NCBI RefSeq assembly: GCF_001664485.1
Contig: NZ_CP013630.1
Coordinates: 2,235,001-2,299,000 of the forward strand
DNA length: 64,000 nt
Direction of reading: 5' to 3'
Source of the DNA: Rhizobium sp. N324
GTDB lineage: Bacteria > Pseudomonadota > Alphaproteobacteria > Rhizobiales > Rhizobiaceae
Below the pieces are notes generated by a model. It was not told where the DNA came from. It saw nothing but the letters and a program-made list of their open reading frames with translations, and did no database searches. Positions 40,358-49,478 of this stretch are shown piece by piece (position 1 is the stretch's first letter; each line of letters opens with the position of its first letter). Both the position numbers and the translations under genes were made by a program.

Positions 40358-41380
40358 CTATTGGGTCGGGGAGATCTCGGTGTCGAAGCGGGTCAACAGC
40401 CGACTTCGCTCGTCGGACAGGCCGAATGTTGCAAAGTCATAATCCACCATCTTGATCATGGTGATGTCGGGCGCGGCCGGCGGCAGAGCCGCTTTGGCGT
40501 TCGACGGAACCTGGTTCTGGCCGGCCGCAGCGCCTGTCGCCTGGCCTTCGGGACTGAGGGCGAAATCGACGAATGCCTGGGCGGCCCTGGCATTGCGGCT
40601 ACCCTTGACGATGCTGACCGCGCCGATTTCGTAGCCCGTTCCTTCGCAGGGAGCGACGATGACCAGCGGCGCGCCCGCTTCCTTCAGGGTTACCGCGTCA
40701 TGCATGAACGAGATGCCGATCAGGACTTCACCCCGGGCGGCAGCCTTTACCGGCGCCGCGCCGGACCGGGTATACTCGACGATATTGCGGTTGAGGGCTG
40801 CCATATAACGGAACGCCTCCTCTTCGCCGAGGAGCTGCACGAGTGTGGCCAGCATTGTGAAAGCGGTTCCGGAGGAATTCGGATTGCCGGACTGGATATG
40901 GCCGCGATAGGCCTCTTTCGTCAGGTCCTGCCAGCAGGTCGGGGCCGGAAGTTTCAGCGCTGCGAGGAGATCGGAATTGTAGGCGAAACCCAAAGCCCCC
41001 GCATATATGGCGGCCGACCGGGAGCCGGACATAGCAAAAAAGTTCTGCGCCCAAGGCAGCATATCGTGTTCATGGTCGGGCTGATATCGTTCGAGCAGAT
41101 CCTCTGAGCCAGCCTGTAGATGGGCATCCCCGGTTCCACCCCACCAGACATCCACTGTCGGATGTGATTTTTCGGCACGGATCTGATCGAGTATGTCGCC
41201 GGTGCTCTTGCGAACCATCGAGATATCGATACCCGCGCGGGCTTCGAACGCTTTTTCCATGGCCATGCACCAGGCTTCGTCGACGCCGCACAGGACGTTC
41301 AATCGCGCCTCGCTCATGCCTTGGCTTGCGCTGCACAGCCAGAAAGCCATGCCCGCAGCAAAAGCGGTCAATATTCTCAC
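40358..41380 (-). CDS. Second periplasmic binding protein, paralogue
   Basis: A 340-residue paralogue of the next gene down, sharing NVLCGVDEAWCMAMEKAF, DVWWGGTGDAHLQAG, GNPNSSGTAFTMLATLVQLLGEEEA, SGAAPVKAAARGE and APCEGTGYEIGAVSIVKG. The GTG at 41380 is taken as start because GGGAGG precedes it by seven bases and a signal peptide follows (VRILTAFAAGMAFWLCSASQG). It is next to the divergent regulator/kinase pair, so it may be the ligand-sensing partner of the kinase, as PgtC is for PgtB in the phosphoglycerate system. Confidence 0.85.
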   Translation of the reverse strand: MRILTAFAAGMAFWLCSASQGMSEARLNVLCGVDEAWCMAMEKAFEARAGIDISMVRKSTGDILDQIRAEKSHPTVDVWWGGTGDAHLQAGSEDLLERYQPDHEHDMLPWAQNFFAMSGSRSAAIYAGALGFAYNSDLLAALKLPAPTCWQDLTKEAYRGHIQSGNPNSSGTAFTMLATLVQLLGEEEAFRYMAALNRNIVEYTRSGAAPVKAAARGEVLIGISFMHDAVTLKEAGAPLVIVAPCEGTGYEIGAVSIVKGSRNARAAQAFVDFALSPEGQATGAAAGQNQVPSNAKAALPPAAPDITMIKMVDYDFATFGLSDERSRLLTRFDTEISPTQ

Positions 41381-41492
41381 GCAAGCCTCCCTTGGAACCT
41401 CCCGTTCCAATCTCCACAGCCAGCATGTCAGATCTTCGCGTCACCGCAATCGAAGAATGGTTACCGATTTTTCATCGCCGGGCGGAGCGACG

Positions 41493-41515
41493 TTACATTC
41501 ATTACAAATGTGACA
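41493..41515. promoter_or_regulatory. Triple direct repeat between binding-protein and regulator genes
   Basis: TTACA at 41493, TTACA at 41502 and TGACA at 41511, all nine bases apart, in the divergent intergenic region. An ACATT-N7-AATGT dyad overlaps them. Direct repeats at this kind of spacing are usual for OmpR-type regulators, so this is a candidate site for the adjacent regulator. Confidence 0.45.
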
Positions 41516-41585
41516 AACCTCATCATCAGAGTGTCTTTGAACATTGGCGGCGGCATGCCTATGATGGCGCCGGGAGGATCAAGCG

Positions 41586-42326
41586 GTGCTGAATCAGAAG
41601 GTTCGAATTCTGATCGTCGAGGACGATCCGGATATGGCGGAACTTATCTCCGATCTCGTCGAGGCCGAGGGGTGGATTCCGACCTGCGCGGGATCCGCCG
41701 AGGAGGCGACCGATATCCTGGCACGAGAGCAGATGCATCTGGTGCTGGTCGATCACAACCTGCCGCGGACATCAGGCCGGGCTTTCGCCCAAAAACTGCG
41801 GTCGGAGGCCAATATCGGTATCGTCATGGTGACGGCAGCCGGCAGTGCCGCCGATCGTGTTCTCGGCCTGGAAACTGCTGCGGATGACTATGTCGTCAAG
41901 CCGTTCGAACCGATCGAACTGACGGCCCGCATCAAAGCTGTCTTGCGGCGAACCGTGCCATCACTGAAACAGGAAAAGGAGAGTGAGCGGGAGCACGAAC
42001 GCCCCTCTCTGCTGCTTGGCGATTGGGCCATCGACCTGAGGGGCCGGCAAGCCGTCTGCCTCGCCGACCGCAGCAAAACGCTGACGACGGCCGAATTCGC
42101 CCTGCTTGAAATCCTTGCGCAGACCCCCAACCAGCCGGTGAGCCGGGCGCAGATCCTCGATCGGCTTGGCTCGGAAAGCGATCGCTACATCGACCGCAAC
42201 GTCGACGTCCTGGTTCTGCGGCTCCGGCGGAAAATCGAACGCAATCCCGACCTCCCGCGCCATATCAAGACACGACGCGGAAAGGGCTATGTCCTGCACA
42301 CCGGCGACGGCGAGCCGTCCGCGTGA
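41586..42326 (+). CDS. OmpR-type two-component response regulator
   Basis: A 246-residue regulator with a receiver domain (acidic pocket EDD at 12-14, phospho-acceptor Asp56 in LVLVDHNLP, Lys in DDYVVKPFEP) and a C-terminal winged-helix DNA-binding domain (LTTAEFALLEIL, RNVDVLVLRLRRKIE, IKTRRGKGYVL). The start is GTG at 41586 with GGGAGG upstream. It overlaps the kinase gene by four bases, so the two form an operon, divergent from the transporter cluster that they probably control. Confidence 0.93.
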   Translation: MLNQKVRILIVEDDPDMAELISDLVEAEGWIPTCAGSAEEATDILAREQMHLVLVDHNLPRTSGRAFAQKLRSEANIGIVMVTAAGSAADRVLGLETAADDYVVKPFEPIELTARIKAVLRRTVPSLKQEKESEREHERPSLLLGDWAIDLRGRQAVCLADRSKTLTTAEFALLEILAQTPNQPVSRAQILDRLGSESDRYIDRNVDVLVLRLRRKIERNPDLPRHIKTRRGKGYVLHTGDGEPSA

Positions 42327-44425
42327 TCAGCCGCTCCTTTCTGTCTTCCATTGCCTTTCGCCTGCCGTTCGCGATTGCGTTTATCTGCTTTCTGGTGTTC
42401 AGCCTGTCGGCGATCGCGATCTACGGGCTGCAGCGCGCCCGTGACGAGATGGCAGCTTACGGCCTGCAGGCCTTCACGAGCCTCGCCAAGGCCTCGCTCG
42501 TTTCCCGGCAAGTCTCCGATCTGGTGTCGAGCGCGCCCTTCCTGATGAACTCGACCTCGCCATACCGGGTGGCGAGCGAGAGCCGCGCTGTCGTGCTGCA
42601 GGTCGACAGCCTGCTGAAGTCGGCCGCGCCTCACGGAGCAGATCAGGCTGCCCGCGGCTTTGCGAGCCCGAGGATGGTTGAGCTTCTCGATCTTATCAGG
42701 ACACAGACGCTTGTGCTTGCCAGGGACGCCGACGCTGCACAGAATCACAAGGCTGAAGCTGCCGCGGCGCTGGGGGAGGTGGCGACCGGCAAAGGCATCG
42801 TCGATCACGAGCTGCGCCGTCAAGTGAATGGAATCGTGCAAGCGGCTTCCACCTCCGACAGTCTTTTCCAGCTCGGTGAACTTCGCAGACGATACGTGGC
42901 GGATACGACGGCCGCGCAGGGGAAAACCGAGGCCGATTTGAGGATTTCGCCTGCCGAGCTCCAGCCGTATGAGCGTGTATTCGAAGCTCAAACACGATAC
43001 CTCTTGAACATGTTCGCGATCCGGGCGGCGGTCGCAAAGCTGCATGCTGTCTCACGCGACCTCTCCCATGCAACGGAGACGCAAAGCGATGCAGTTGCAC
43101 GCCAGCTGAACGACGATCTGTTTTCGACCTCCGATGCCTTGAGTCGACTGCTGGTAACCGTGGCCTTGGCTTTCCTGCTCGTGCTCGTCATGGCAATTTT
43201 CTCCATCCGGTCGGTCATGCGTGTGTCACGGGGCATCGTGGCGCTGTCGAACGGCATGAATGCGCTCGCAAAGGGCGAAAACGAAGTGGGTCCGCCAGCC
43301 TACCGTGGAAATGAAACCGAGCTTGTGCGTCTGCTGGACGCCTTCCGCGCCTTCAAGGACAGCGTGGATCGCGTGTCTCGATTGAGACGCACGGCAGAAG
43401 CCGCTGCTCGCACCATCCGTTCAACCTTTCGCAATATGAACGAGGGGATTGCGCTCTTCGACAGGATGGGGCGACCGATCACCATGAACAGGCGGATCAT
43501 CGAACTGTTCGGCCATTCGGGTTCCGCGCGCAAATTGCCGCTGCGCCGGTTTGTCGAGCCGGTGCCGGAGATCGATCCCGCTTTGCTACCCTCCGATCCG
43601 GAGCGCGGCGCCCTGTTGGAACGCGCAGTCCTCCGCCATCGCACCGGCGACCAGCGGGTGATCGAGATCTCCATGTCACGACAGCCGGAGGGCGGCATCG
43701 TTCTTCTGGCACGCGACGTCACGTTGATGGATCGACAGGAGGCGGAAGCGGCAAAGGTTCAGCGACTGGACGGCATTATGCGCATGACGCATCAGGTGAG
43801 CCACGAAGTCGGCAACATGATCGGGATCATCACCGGCAGCCTCGGCCTTCTCGAGCGTGAAACCGGCTTCAACGATCGGCAGAAACGCAACATTGCGCGA
43901 ATTCGCAAGGCTGCCGAGAGAGGACGGTCGCTGGCCGGCAGCATGCTGTCGATCGGCAGCCAGCAGCCGTTCTATCCAAGCGCGGTGGATGTCGCCAGCC
44001 TCCTTCGCGGAATGGCCGATATCCTGGAGATCGCTGTCGGCGCAAAGTGCCACATCAAGCTGGAACTGGATGCCGGCCTGCCGGTCGTATCGCTCGACGC
44101 GGCCCTTTTGGAGCAGTCCGTTCTGAACCTCTGTCTCAACGCGTCGGCAGCGATGCCGACGGGAGGCGTCATCATTATCGGTGCAACGGCAAAGGGAAAC
44201 ACCTTGCTGATCTCGGTGACCGACAGCGGCATCGGCATGACACCAGAGGTCGTAGACAAAGCTTTCGAACCCTATTTCACCACACGAGGCGGACATGGTG
44301 GAGCAGGGCTTGGTCTGGCCATGGTTTACGGCTTCGTCCGTCAGAGCGGCGGAGAGGCATCCATCTATTCCTCTCCCGGGCACGGAACGACCGTCAAGCT
44401 GAGCTTCCCCACAGATTTGCGCTAA
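42323..44425 (+). CDS. Membrane sensor histidine kinase
   Basis: A 700-residue kinase. A first membrane helix (residues about 12-33) is followed by a 240-residue helical periplasmic sensor and a second helix near 275-298 (LLVTVALAFLLVLVMAIFSI). Then come a HAMP linker, a PAS-like domain (about 360-460), and the phospho-acceptor His494 in HQVSHEVGNMIG. The ATPase domain has LNLCLNASAAMPTGG (N box), DSGIGM (G1) and GGHGGAGLGLAMV. The start is GTG overlapping the regulator stop. The large extracytoplasmic domain fits contact with a binding protein. Confidence 0.93.
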   Translation: MISRSFLSSIAFRLPFAIAFICFLVFSLSAIAIYGLQRARDEMAAYGLQAFTSLAKASLVSRQVSDLVSSAPFLMNSTSPYRVASESRAVVLQVDSLLKSAAPHGADQAARGFASPRMVELLDLIRTQTLVLARDADAAQNHKAEAAAALGEVATGKGIVDHELRRQVNGIVQAASTSDSLFQLGELRRRYVADTTAAQGKTEADLRISPAELQPYERVFEAQTRYLLNMFAIRAAVAKLHAVSRDLSHATETQSDAVARQLNDDLFSTSDALSRLLVTVALAFLLVLVMAIFSIRSVMRVSRGIVALSNGMNALAKGENEVGPPAYRGNETELVRLLDAFRAFKDSVDRVSRLRRTAEAAARTIRSTFRNMNEGIALFDRMGRPITMNRRIIELFGHSGSARKLPLRRFVEPVPEIDPALLPSDPERGALLERAVLRHRTGDQRVIEISMSRQPEGGIVLLARDVTLMDRQEAEAAKVQRLDGIMRMTHQVSHEVGNMIGIITGSLGLLERETGFNDRQKRNIARIRKAAERGRSLAGSMLSIGSQQPFYPSAVDVASLLRGMADILEIAVGAKCHIKLELDAGLPVVSLDAALLEQSVLNLCLNASAAMPTGGVIIIGATAKGNTLLISVTDSGIGMTPEVVDKAFEPYFTTRGGHGGAGLGLAMVYGFVRQSGGEASIYSSPGHGTTVKLSFPTDLR

Positions 44426-44715
44426 TTCGCATCGCCGCCGAAAATCCGGGCGAGCAGGATGCCGGTGACGAGCATGCCGGCCGCCACGAAGATCGTATCG
44501 CCCGGCGTGCCGATATAGAGCGGCCCGATATTGGCAAACAGCAGGAAGGCAATAAGGAAATTCGCCCAGCCCCAGACGACATTCGCCGTCGGCGAACCGG
44601 GCATTGCGAATGGCGTGCGGAAGCGCCGGCCGCTGACGCCGTTGACGAAATGCGGGATGCCGTTGGTCAGAAAGGCGGCTGCAATGAAATGGGCGATATA
44701 GGCGATCCAGGGCAA
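44422..44715 (-). CDS. Small four-helix membrane protein
   Basis: A 97-residue protein that is mostly hydrophobic: IAYIAHFIAAAFLTNGIPHFVNG, then VVWGWANFLIAFLLFANIG, then TIFVAAGMLVTGILLARIFGG. I choose a TTG start at 44715 because GGAG lies six bases before it and the hydrophobic protein begins there (LPWIAYIAHF); the open frame upstream has no family character. Small proteins with the TNGIPHFVNG segment are common in bacteria without known function. Its stop overlaps the kinase stop by four bases, tail to tail. Confidence 0.7.
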   Translation of the reverse strand: MPWIAYIAHFIAAAFLTNGIPHFVNGVSGRRFRTPFAMPGSPTANVVWGWANFLIAFLLFANIGPLYIGTPGDTIFVAAGMLVTGILLARIFGGDAN

Positions 44716-44842
44716 GCGCTTCTCCGTTGCTGCGAGTGGCGTCAACGGAGAATGTGGCCGGCAATGTGATGCCGGCAAGAGGAGCCTGGAAAAGCGCGTG
44801 GTGCGCCCGCCCGCCGCCGAAGTGCAGCGGGGCCTCTCCAAG

Positions 44843-45145
44843 TCAGATCAGCAGGAAATCGTTGAAGTGAAGTGCGGCGGAATTATCGAGATCCGCGACC
44901 GGGATGGCCGTGCCCGCCGCACTCCCATCCGCGTCAAAAGACGACATGCCGCTCGCCTGATCGTAAATCAGCTTGTCATTCGCCTCGAGCGCTTTCGTGC
45001 CGAGAACGAAATTCTCATCGGAAAATTCGGATAGGCTGAGCGCGGCGAAAATCGAATGGTCGAGCAGCAGCTTGTCTTCAGCCGCAGAGGAAAAATCCTG
45101 GATCCTGTCGACGCTGATATCGTTTATTCTAACGGCTTGAGCCAT
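44843..45145 (-). CDS. Stand-alone RTX-type C-terminal secretion module
   Basis: A 100-residue acidic protein that resembles only the last hundred residues of type I secreted RTX proteins: DRIQDFSSAAEDKLLLDHSIF, FVLGTKALEANDKLIYDQASG, SFDADGSAAGTA, ending in LHFNDFLLI. In RTX proteins this region follows the glycine-rich calcium repeats and carries the secretion signal; no repeat or effector part is present here. The start at 45145 has GGGAGA upstream; a longer frame to 45196 is weaker. It may be a truncated effector or a small secreted protein in its own right. Confidence 0.62.
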   Translation of the reverse strand: MAQAVRINDISVDRIQDFSSAAEDKLLLDHSIFAALSLSEFSDENFVLGTKALEANDKLIYDQASGMSSFDADGSAAGTAIPVADLDNSAALHFNDFLLI

Positions 45146-45548
45146 AAGTTTTTCTCCCGGTTCACGAGGGAATTGGCCGTAGGAATACATCCCCATCTCC
45201 GAGCGCCAATTCGGTTTAATACATGATGGCGGCCGGTCTAGGGCTGTCGGTTAACCATCATATATTGACCTGAATGTGGCTCGTTTCGGTTCGATCCTTA
45301 TGTGATGCGACTATCAATCTTTGCTTGTATTTTCCTGTTCAACCGGCAGATCATGCCCGGGTGAGACGGCGACCGTCGCAATGCGGCCTTCCTGGGACGA
45401 AGACGGATATGATGCGCCGCCCGATATGGCGCCTGGAACATCGGCAATCGCGGCGAGAAGATTAAAGCCACGGCAGGAGCGCAGAACGCCGTATTGCCTG
45501 CGTCAGGCATGCCGGTCTTCCGCAGGCTTTAATGGGAGGCTGGAGCGG
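45146..45548. other. Intergenic stretch without recognised gene
   Basis: About 400 bases between two minus-strand genes. Its first part is AT-rich and probably holds the promoter of the RTX-like gene. Several overlapping short ORFs exist on both strands, but none has a ribosome site or protein-like composition. Confidence 0.5.
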
Positions 45549-45734
45549 TCAGGCAAAGCCAAGCGGCAGCTTGTCCAGTTTCCTGTCGGCACCGTAGTCG
45601 CGCTCATGTGGCGAGCGGCGACGGCCGTCGCGGCTGGAAAGATCGATCCGGTTTTCGGCAAAGATCCCATCGGGATAGGTGCCGGTATCATGGCAATCGG
45701 GGTCGATCTTGCGTGCAAGGATTTTCAGGATCAT
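45549..45734 (-). CDS. Small hypothetical protein, 61 residues
   Basis: MILKILARKIDPDCHDTGTYP begins a highly charged soluble protein that continues with an Arg/Asp-rich part (DLSSRDGRRRSPHERDYGADRKLDKLPLGFA). GGAGGA lies five to six bases before the ATG at 45734, the strongest argument that it is real. No family or membrane segment is seen. It stands alone between AT-rich flanks. Confidence 0.55.
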   Translation of the reverse strand: MILKILARKIDPDCHDTGTYPDGIFAENRIDLSSRDGRRRSPHERDYGADRKLDKLPLGFA

Positions 45735-45929
45735 CGGGGTTCCTCCGCGGCGCACCATCAACAGTCGGAAAGGCCGCTTCGTTCCCTTTATAAACTCTGA
45801 ATTATTAATAAATTAACCATAAGCGCCACGGAGAGGCTCAGTGCGTGCCAACGTCTGAGCCGCACATGCGAGCGCTGAATGGCCTTGCCCGTGGAACTCA
45901 CGGAGCGTGATTGCCGTTGATATCGATGA

Positions 45930-46340
<411 letters not shown>

Positions 46341-46362
46341 TCGCATTGGTTCAGAATTCAAA

Positions 46363-46394
46363 AAGGCTGCCCGTGCCCGCGGGCAGCTTTCTTC
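46363..46394 (+). terminator. Rho-independent terminator
   Basis: Stem GCTGCCCG (46366-46373) with CGGGCAGC (46380-46387), extended by A-T pairs and followed by TTTCTTCTT. It serves the 131-residue protein gene. Confidence 0.88.
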
Positions 46395-46529
46395 TTGCAT
46401 GACAAATTGATGTCAAAACTGAAAAACAGCTGGAAACATCAGGTGTCTGATTGACATGCGAGCCTTCTATTGAGGGCCCGAGAAGGGACTGCGCACGACG
46501 CGCGTCCCAGGTCTCGGAGACGCGCGCCC

Positions 46530-47360
46530 ATGAAAATCATTCAGATCACCGACACCCATTTCAGCCCGAACAAGCCGCATTTCAACGGCAACTGGGCGCC
46601 GCTTCTGAGCTGGATCGAAGCGACCGGCGCCGATCTGATCATCCACACCGGCGATCTCACCGTCGATGGCGCCGACAAGGACGAGGACATCACCTTCTCG
46701 ATGGATCTGATGCGCCAGGCGTCGATCCCGATGCTGATCGTCCCCGGCAATCACGATGTCGGCCATCTCAAGGGATCCGACCAGCCCGTCAATCGTGAGC
46801 GGCTGGCCCGCTGGCGCAGCCTTGCCGGTGACGATCGCTGGCTGGAGGATGCGGCCGGCTGGCGCCTCATCGGCTTGAATTCGCTGCTTCTCGGCCATGA
46901 GGATGAGGAGGAAGAGGCCCAGTTCGAATGGCTCGCCAAGGCGCTCGAGGACAGGGCAGGGCGACGCGTGGCTCTCTTCGCGCACAAGCCGCTGTTCGTT
47001 GACGCGCCGGATGAAGGCGATACCGGCTACTGGAGCGTTCGCCCGGCTCAGCGCCGGCGGCTCTATGATCTGATCGCTGCCCATGACGTGGCGCTGTTTG
47101 CCAGCGGCCACCTTCACTGGGCCTGGCAGGGTCGTTTCGACAATACTGCGTTGACCTGGGGGCCGTCGGCCGCCTTCATCATCGACAAGATGGAGCGGGA
47201 GATGCCGGGCGAGCGCCTGATCGGCGCCGTCGTCCATGAATTCGACACGTCGGTCGACAGCACGATCGTCGCCGTTCCCGGCATGACCGCCTATGTGCTC
47301 GACGAGGTCGTCCACGAGGTCTATCCGCAAGCGGTGAAACAGCGGGAAGCTGCCGAATGA
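46530..47360 (+). CDS. Calcineurin-like metallophosphoesterase, CpdA/GpdQ type
   Basis: A 276-residue cytoplasmic metallophosphoesterase. All five metal-binding blocks are visible: QITDTHF, HTGDLTVDG, VPGNHDVGH, LFAHKPLF and FASGHLHW. This set is shared by cAMP phosphodiesterases (CpdA) and glycerophosphodiesterases (GpdQ). It overlaps the next gene, a Ugp-type ABC ATPase, by four bases and opens the transporter operon, which favours a role on an imported phosphodiester. The ATG at 46530 is the family start (MKIIQITDTH). Confidence 0.88.
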   Translation: MKIIQITDTHFSPNKPHFNGNWAPLLSWIEATGADLIIHTGDLTVDGADKDEDITFSMDLMRQASIPMLIVPGNHDVGHLKGSDQPVNRERLARWRSLAGDDRWLEDAAGWRLIGLNSLLLGHEDEEEEAQFEWLAKALEDRAGRRVALFAHKPLFVDAPDEGDTGYWSVRPAQRRRLYDLIAAHDVALFASGHLHWAWQGRFDNTALTWGPSAAFIIDKMEREMPGERLIGAVVHEFDTSVDSTIVAVPGMTAYVLDEVVHEVYPQAVKQREAAE

Positions 47361-48562
47361 GCGCCCTCTCGCTTCGCAGCATCACCAAAGCTTTCGGCGG
47401 CAACCAGATCCTGAATGGCGTCAGCCTCGATGTCGAGGCCGGGGAATTCATCGCGCTGGTGGGGCCTTCCGGCTGCGGCAAGAGCACGCTCTTGCGTGTC
47501 CTTGCCGGCCTCGATCACGCCGACCGCGGCGAGATTCTGATCGGCGGCCGAGACATGTCCGGCGTGGCGGCCGCCGATCGCAACATCGCCATGGTCTTCC
47601 AGTCCTATGCGCTTTATCCGCATCTGACGGCGTCTCAGAATATCGCCGTGCCGCTGGCGATGCGCCGGCTGTCGAGAATGGAGCGGCTGCCCTTCCTGGG
47701 ATCGCTGATGCCGGGTCAGCGCGCCACCCGTGCTGCGATCGCCCGCGATGTCAGGGAAATGGCGAAATCGCTGAAGATCGACCACCTGCTCGACCGCAAG
47801 CCCGGCCAGATGTCGGGCGGCCAGCGTCAGCGCGTGGCGCTCGCCCGCGCCATGGTGCGCCAGCCGAGCGTCTTCCTGATGGACGAGCCGCTCTCCAATC
47901 TCGACGCCAACCTGCGTGTCCATGCCCGCGGCGAGATTGTCGACCTGCATCGGCGCGCCGGCGTGCCGACACTCTACGTCACCCATGACCAGGCGGAGGC
48001 GCTGTCGATGGCCGACCGCGTCGCCGTGATGATGGGCGGCCGGTTGCTGCAGATCGCCAGCCCCGAGGTCATCTACGACGACCCCGCCCATATCGAGGTT
48101 GCCCGCTTCATCGGCCAGCCGCGCATCAATCTGCTGCCGGCTGCTGCCGAAGGCGGCGTCGTTGCTTTCGGCGGTTTACGCCTGTCACTTGAAAATGCAC
48201 CCGATAGGAAGATGCCGGTCACGCTTGCTATCCGTCCCGAATTCGTCTTTCTGTCCACGAACCGGCATGACGGCCTTGCCGCCCATATCCAACGCGTCGA
48301 GTTTCTGGGTTCCGAGGTCATCATCCATTGCCGGCTCGATGCGGTCGGCGAGACGGTCGTCGCCAAGGTTCAACCGTCCGACGCCTCGGGCCTTGCGGCC
48401 GGCGATGCGGTGGGGCTTCGGCTGTCGCCCGGACGCACGCTGATCTTTGCCGAGGATGGCAGCCGGCTGGCCGGCAGCGTCGCAGCCGCTGATGCCGGGC
48501 TCGCCACTGGCAATGCCGGGCTCGCCATTAGCGATTCCGCACGGGAGAGGGCGCATGGCTAG
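47357..48562 (+). CDS. ABC transporter ATPase, Ugp/Mal type
   Basis: A 401-residue ATPase of the carbohydrate/glycerophosphate uptake group. Walker A GPSGCGKST, VFQSYALYPHLT, signature MSGGQRQRVALARAM, Walker B LMDEPLSNLD and THDQAEAL are intact, and a TOBE-like C-terminal domain follows. Two differences from the usual 350-370 residues: an insertion of about 20 residues after YPHLTASQNIAVPLAMRRL (SRMERLPFLGSLMPGQRATR), and a tail with two near-copies of DAGLATG/NAGLAIS. It overlaps both neighbours. Confidence 0.92.
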   Translation: MSALSLRSITKAFGGNQILNGVSLDVEAGEFIALVGPSGCGKSTLLRVLAGLDHADRGEILIGGRDMSGVAAADRNIAMVFQSYALYPHLTASQNIAVPLAMRRLSRMERLPFLGSLMPGQRATRAAIARDVREMAKSLKIDHLLDRKPGQMSGGQRQRVALARAMVRQPSVFLMDEPLSNLDANLRVHARGEIVDLHRRAGVPTLYVTHDQAEALSMADRVAVMMGGRLLQIASPEVIYDDPAHIEVARFIGQPRINLLPAAAEGGVVAFGGLRLSLENAPDRKMPVTLAIRPEFVFLSTNRHDGLAAHIQRVEFLGSEVIIHCRLDAVGETVVAKVQPSDASGLAAGDAVGLRLSPGRTLIFAEDGSRLAGSVAAADAGLATGNAGLAISDSARERAHG

Positions 48563-49478
48563 CGTCGTCTCCATGGCCGTGTCGCATGATTCCGCCGCTG
48601 CGCATCGGCGCAGCGAGGCCCGCATCGCCTGGATGCTGGTGCTGCCGGCAATGATCCTGCTGTTTCTTTTCGTGCTTTTGCCGGTCGCCGCTGTCGTCGT
48701 GCTCGGCTTTACCGATTTCGAACTCGGCTACGGCAAGTTCCGTTTCGTCGGCTTCGAGAATTATGCTCACCTGATTACCGACCGCACCTTTCGCAAGTCG
48801 CTGTGGAATACCATGGTCTATACGGCGATCGTCGCGCCCGTCTCGATCCTGCTCGGCCTCGGCATTGCCATGCTGATCGAAAGCGAGATCGCCGCCCGCA
48901 GCGTCTTCCGCACTGCCTATTTCCTGCCGGTCGCCTCGCTCATCGTCGCCATGGCGACCGTCTGGCAATATATGTTCCACCCGACGATCGGCCCGATCAA
49001 TGCGCTGCTGGCGCTCGTCGGTCTGCCCGGTCCGAACTGGTTGGGCAGTTCCGGCACGGTGCTATACAGCCTGTCGATCATTGGCGTCTGGCAATCGGCC
49101 GGCTTCAACATGGTGCTGTTCCTGGCCGGGCTGACGGCAATCCCGCGTGAGCTTTACGCGGCCGCCGAAGTGGACGGCGCCCGATCTGCCTTCGACCGCT
49201 TCCTGCTGGTGACCTGGCCGATGCTCGGGCCGACGACGCTCTTCGTCATCACCATCAGCATCACCAATGCGGTCAAGCTCTTCGAGACGGTGAAGACGCT
49301 GACCGAGGGCGGCCCAAACAAGGCGTCTGAGGTGCTGCTCTTCACGATCTACCAGGAAGGCTTCGTCTATCTGCGCGTCGGTTATGCCTCGGCGATGACG
49401 GTGGTCTTCCTGCTGATCCTCGTCGTGCTGATGTTCCTGCAGTACCGCATTCTCGACCGCCGGGTGCATTACACATGA
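48555..49478 (+). CDS. ABC transporter permease, UgpA-like
   Basis: A 307-residue inner-membrane permease with six predicted helices: an N-terminal helix around residues 26-48 and the last near 275-297. The EAA loop is EDGARSAFDRFLLV-like (AAEVDGARSAFDRFLLVTWPMLGPTT). The ATG at 48555 lies inside the ATPase 3' end. It pairs with the next permease. Confidence 0.92.
   Translation: MASVVSMAVSHDSAAAHRRSEARIAWMLVLPAMILLFLFVLLPVAAVVVLGFTDFELGYGKFRFVGFENYAHLITDRTFRKSLWNTMVYTAIVAPVSILLGLGIAMLIESEIAARSVFRTAYFLPVASLIVAMATVWQYMFHPTIGPINALLALVGLPGPNWLGSSGTVLYSLSIIGVWQSAGFNMVLFLAGLTAIPRELYAAAEVDGARSAFDRFLLVTWPMLGPTTLFVITISITNAVKLFETVKTLTEGGPNKASEVLLFTIYQEGFVYLRVGYASAMTVVFLLILVVLMFLQYRILDRRVHYT

Noticed and set aside
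45321..45800. 159-codon plus-strand ORF
   Set aside because: No ribosome site or family character; it overlaps a minus-strand ORF with a much better start signal.
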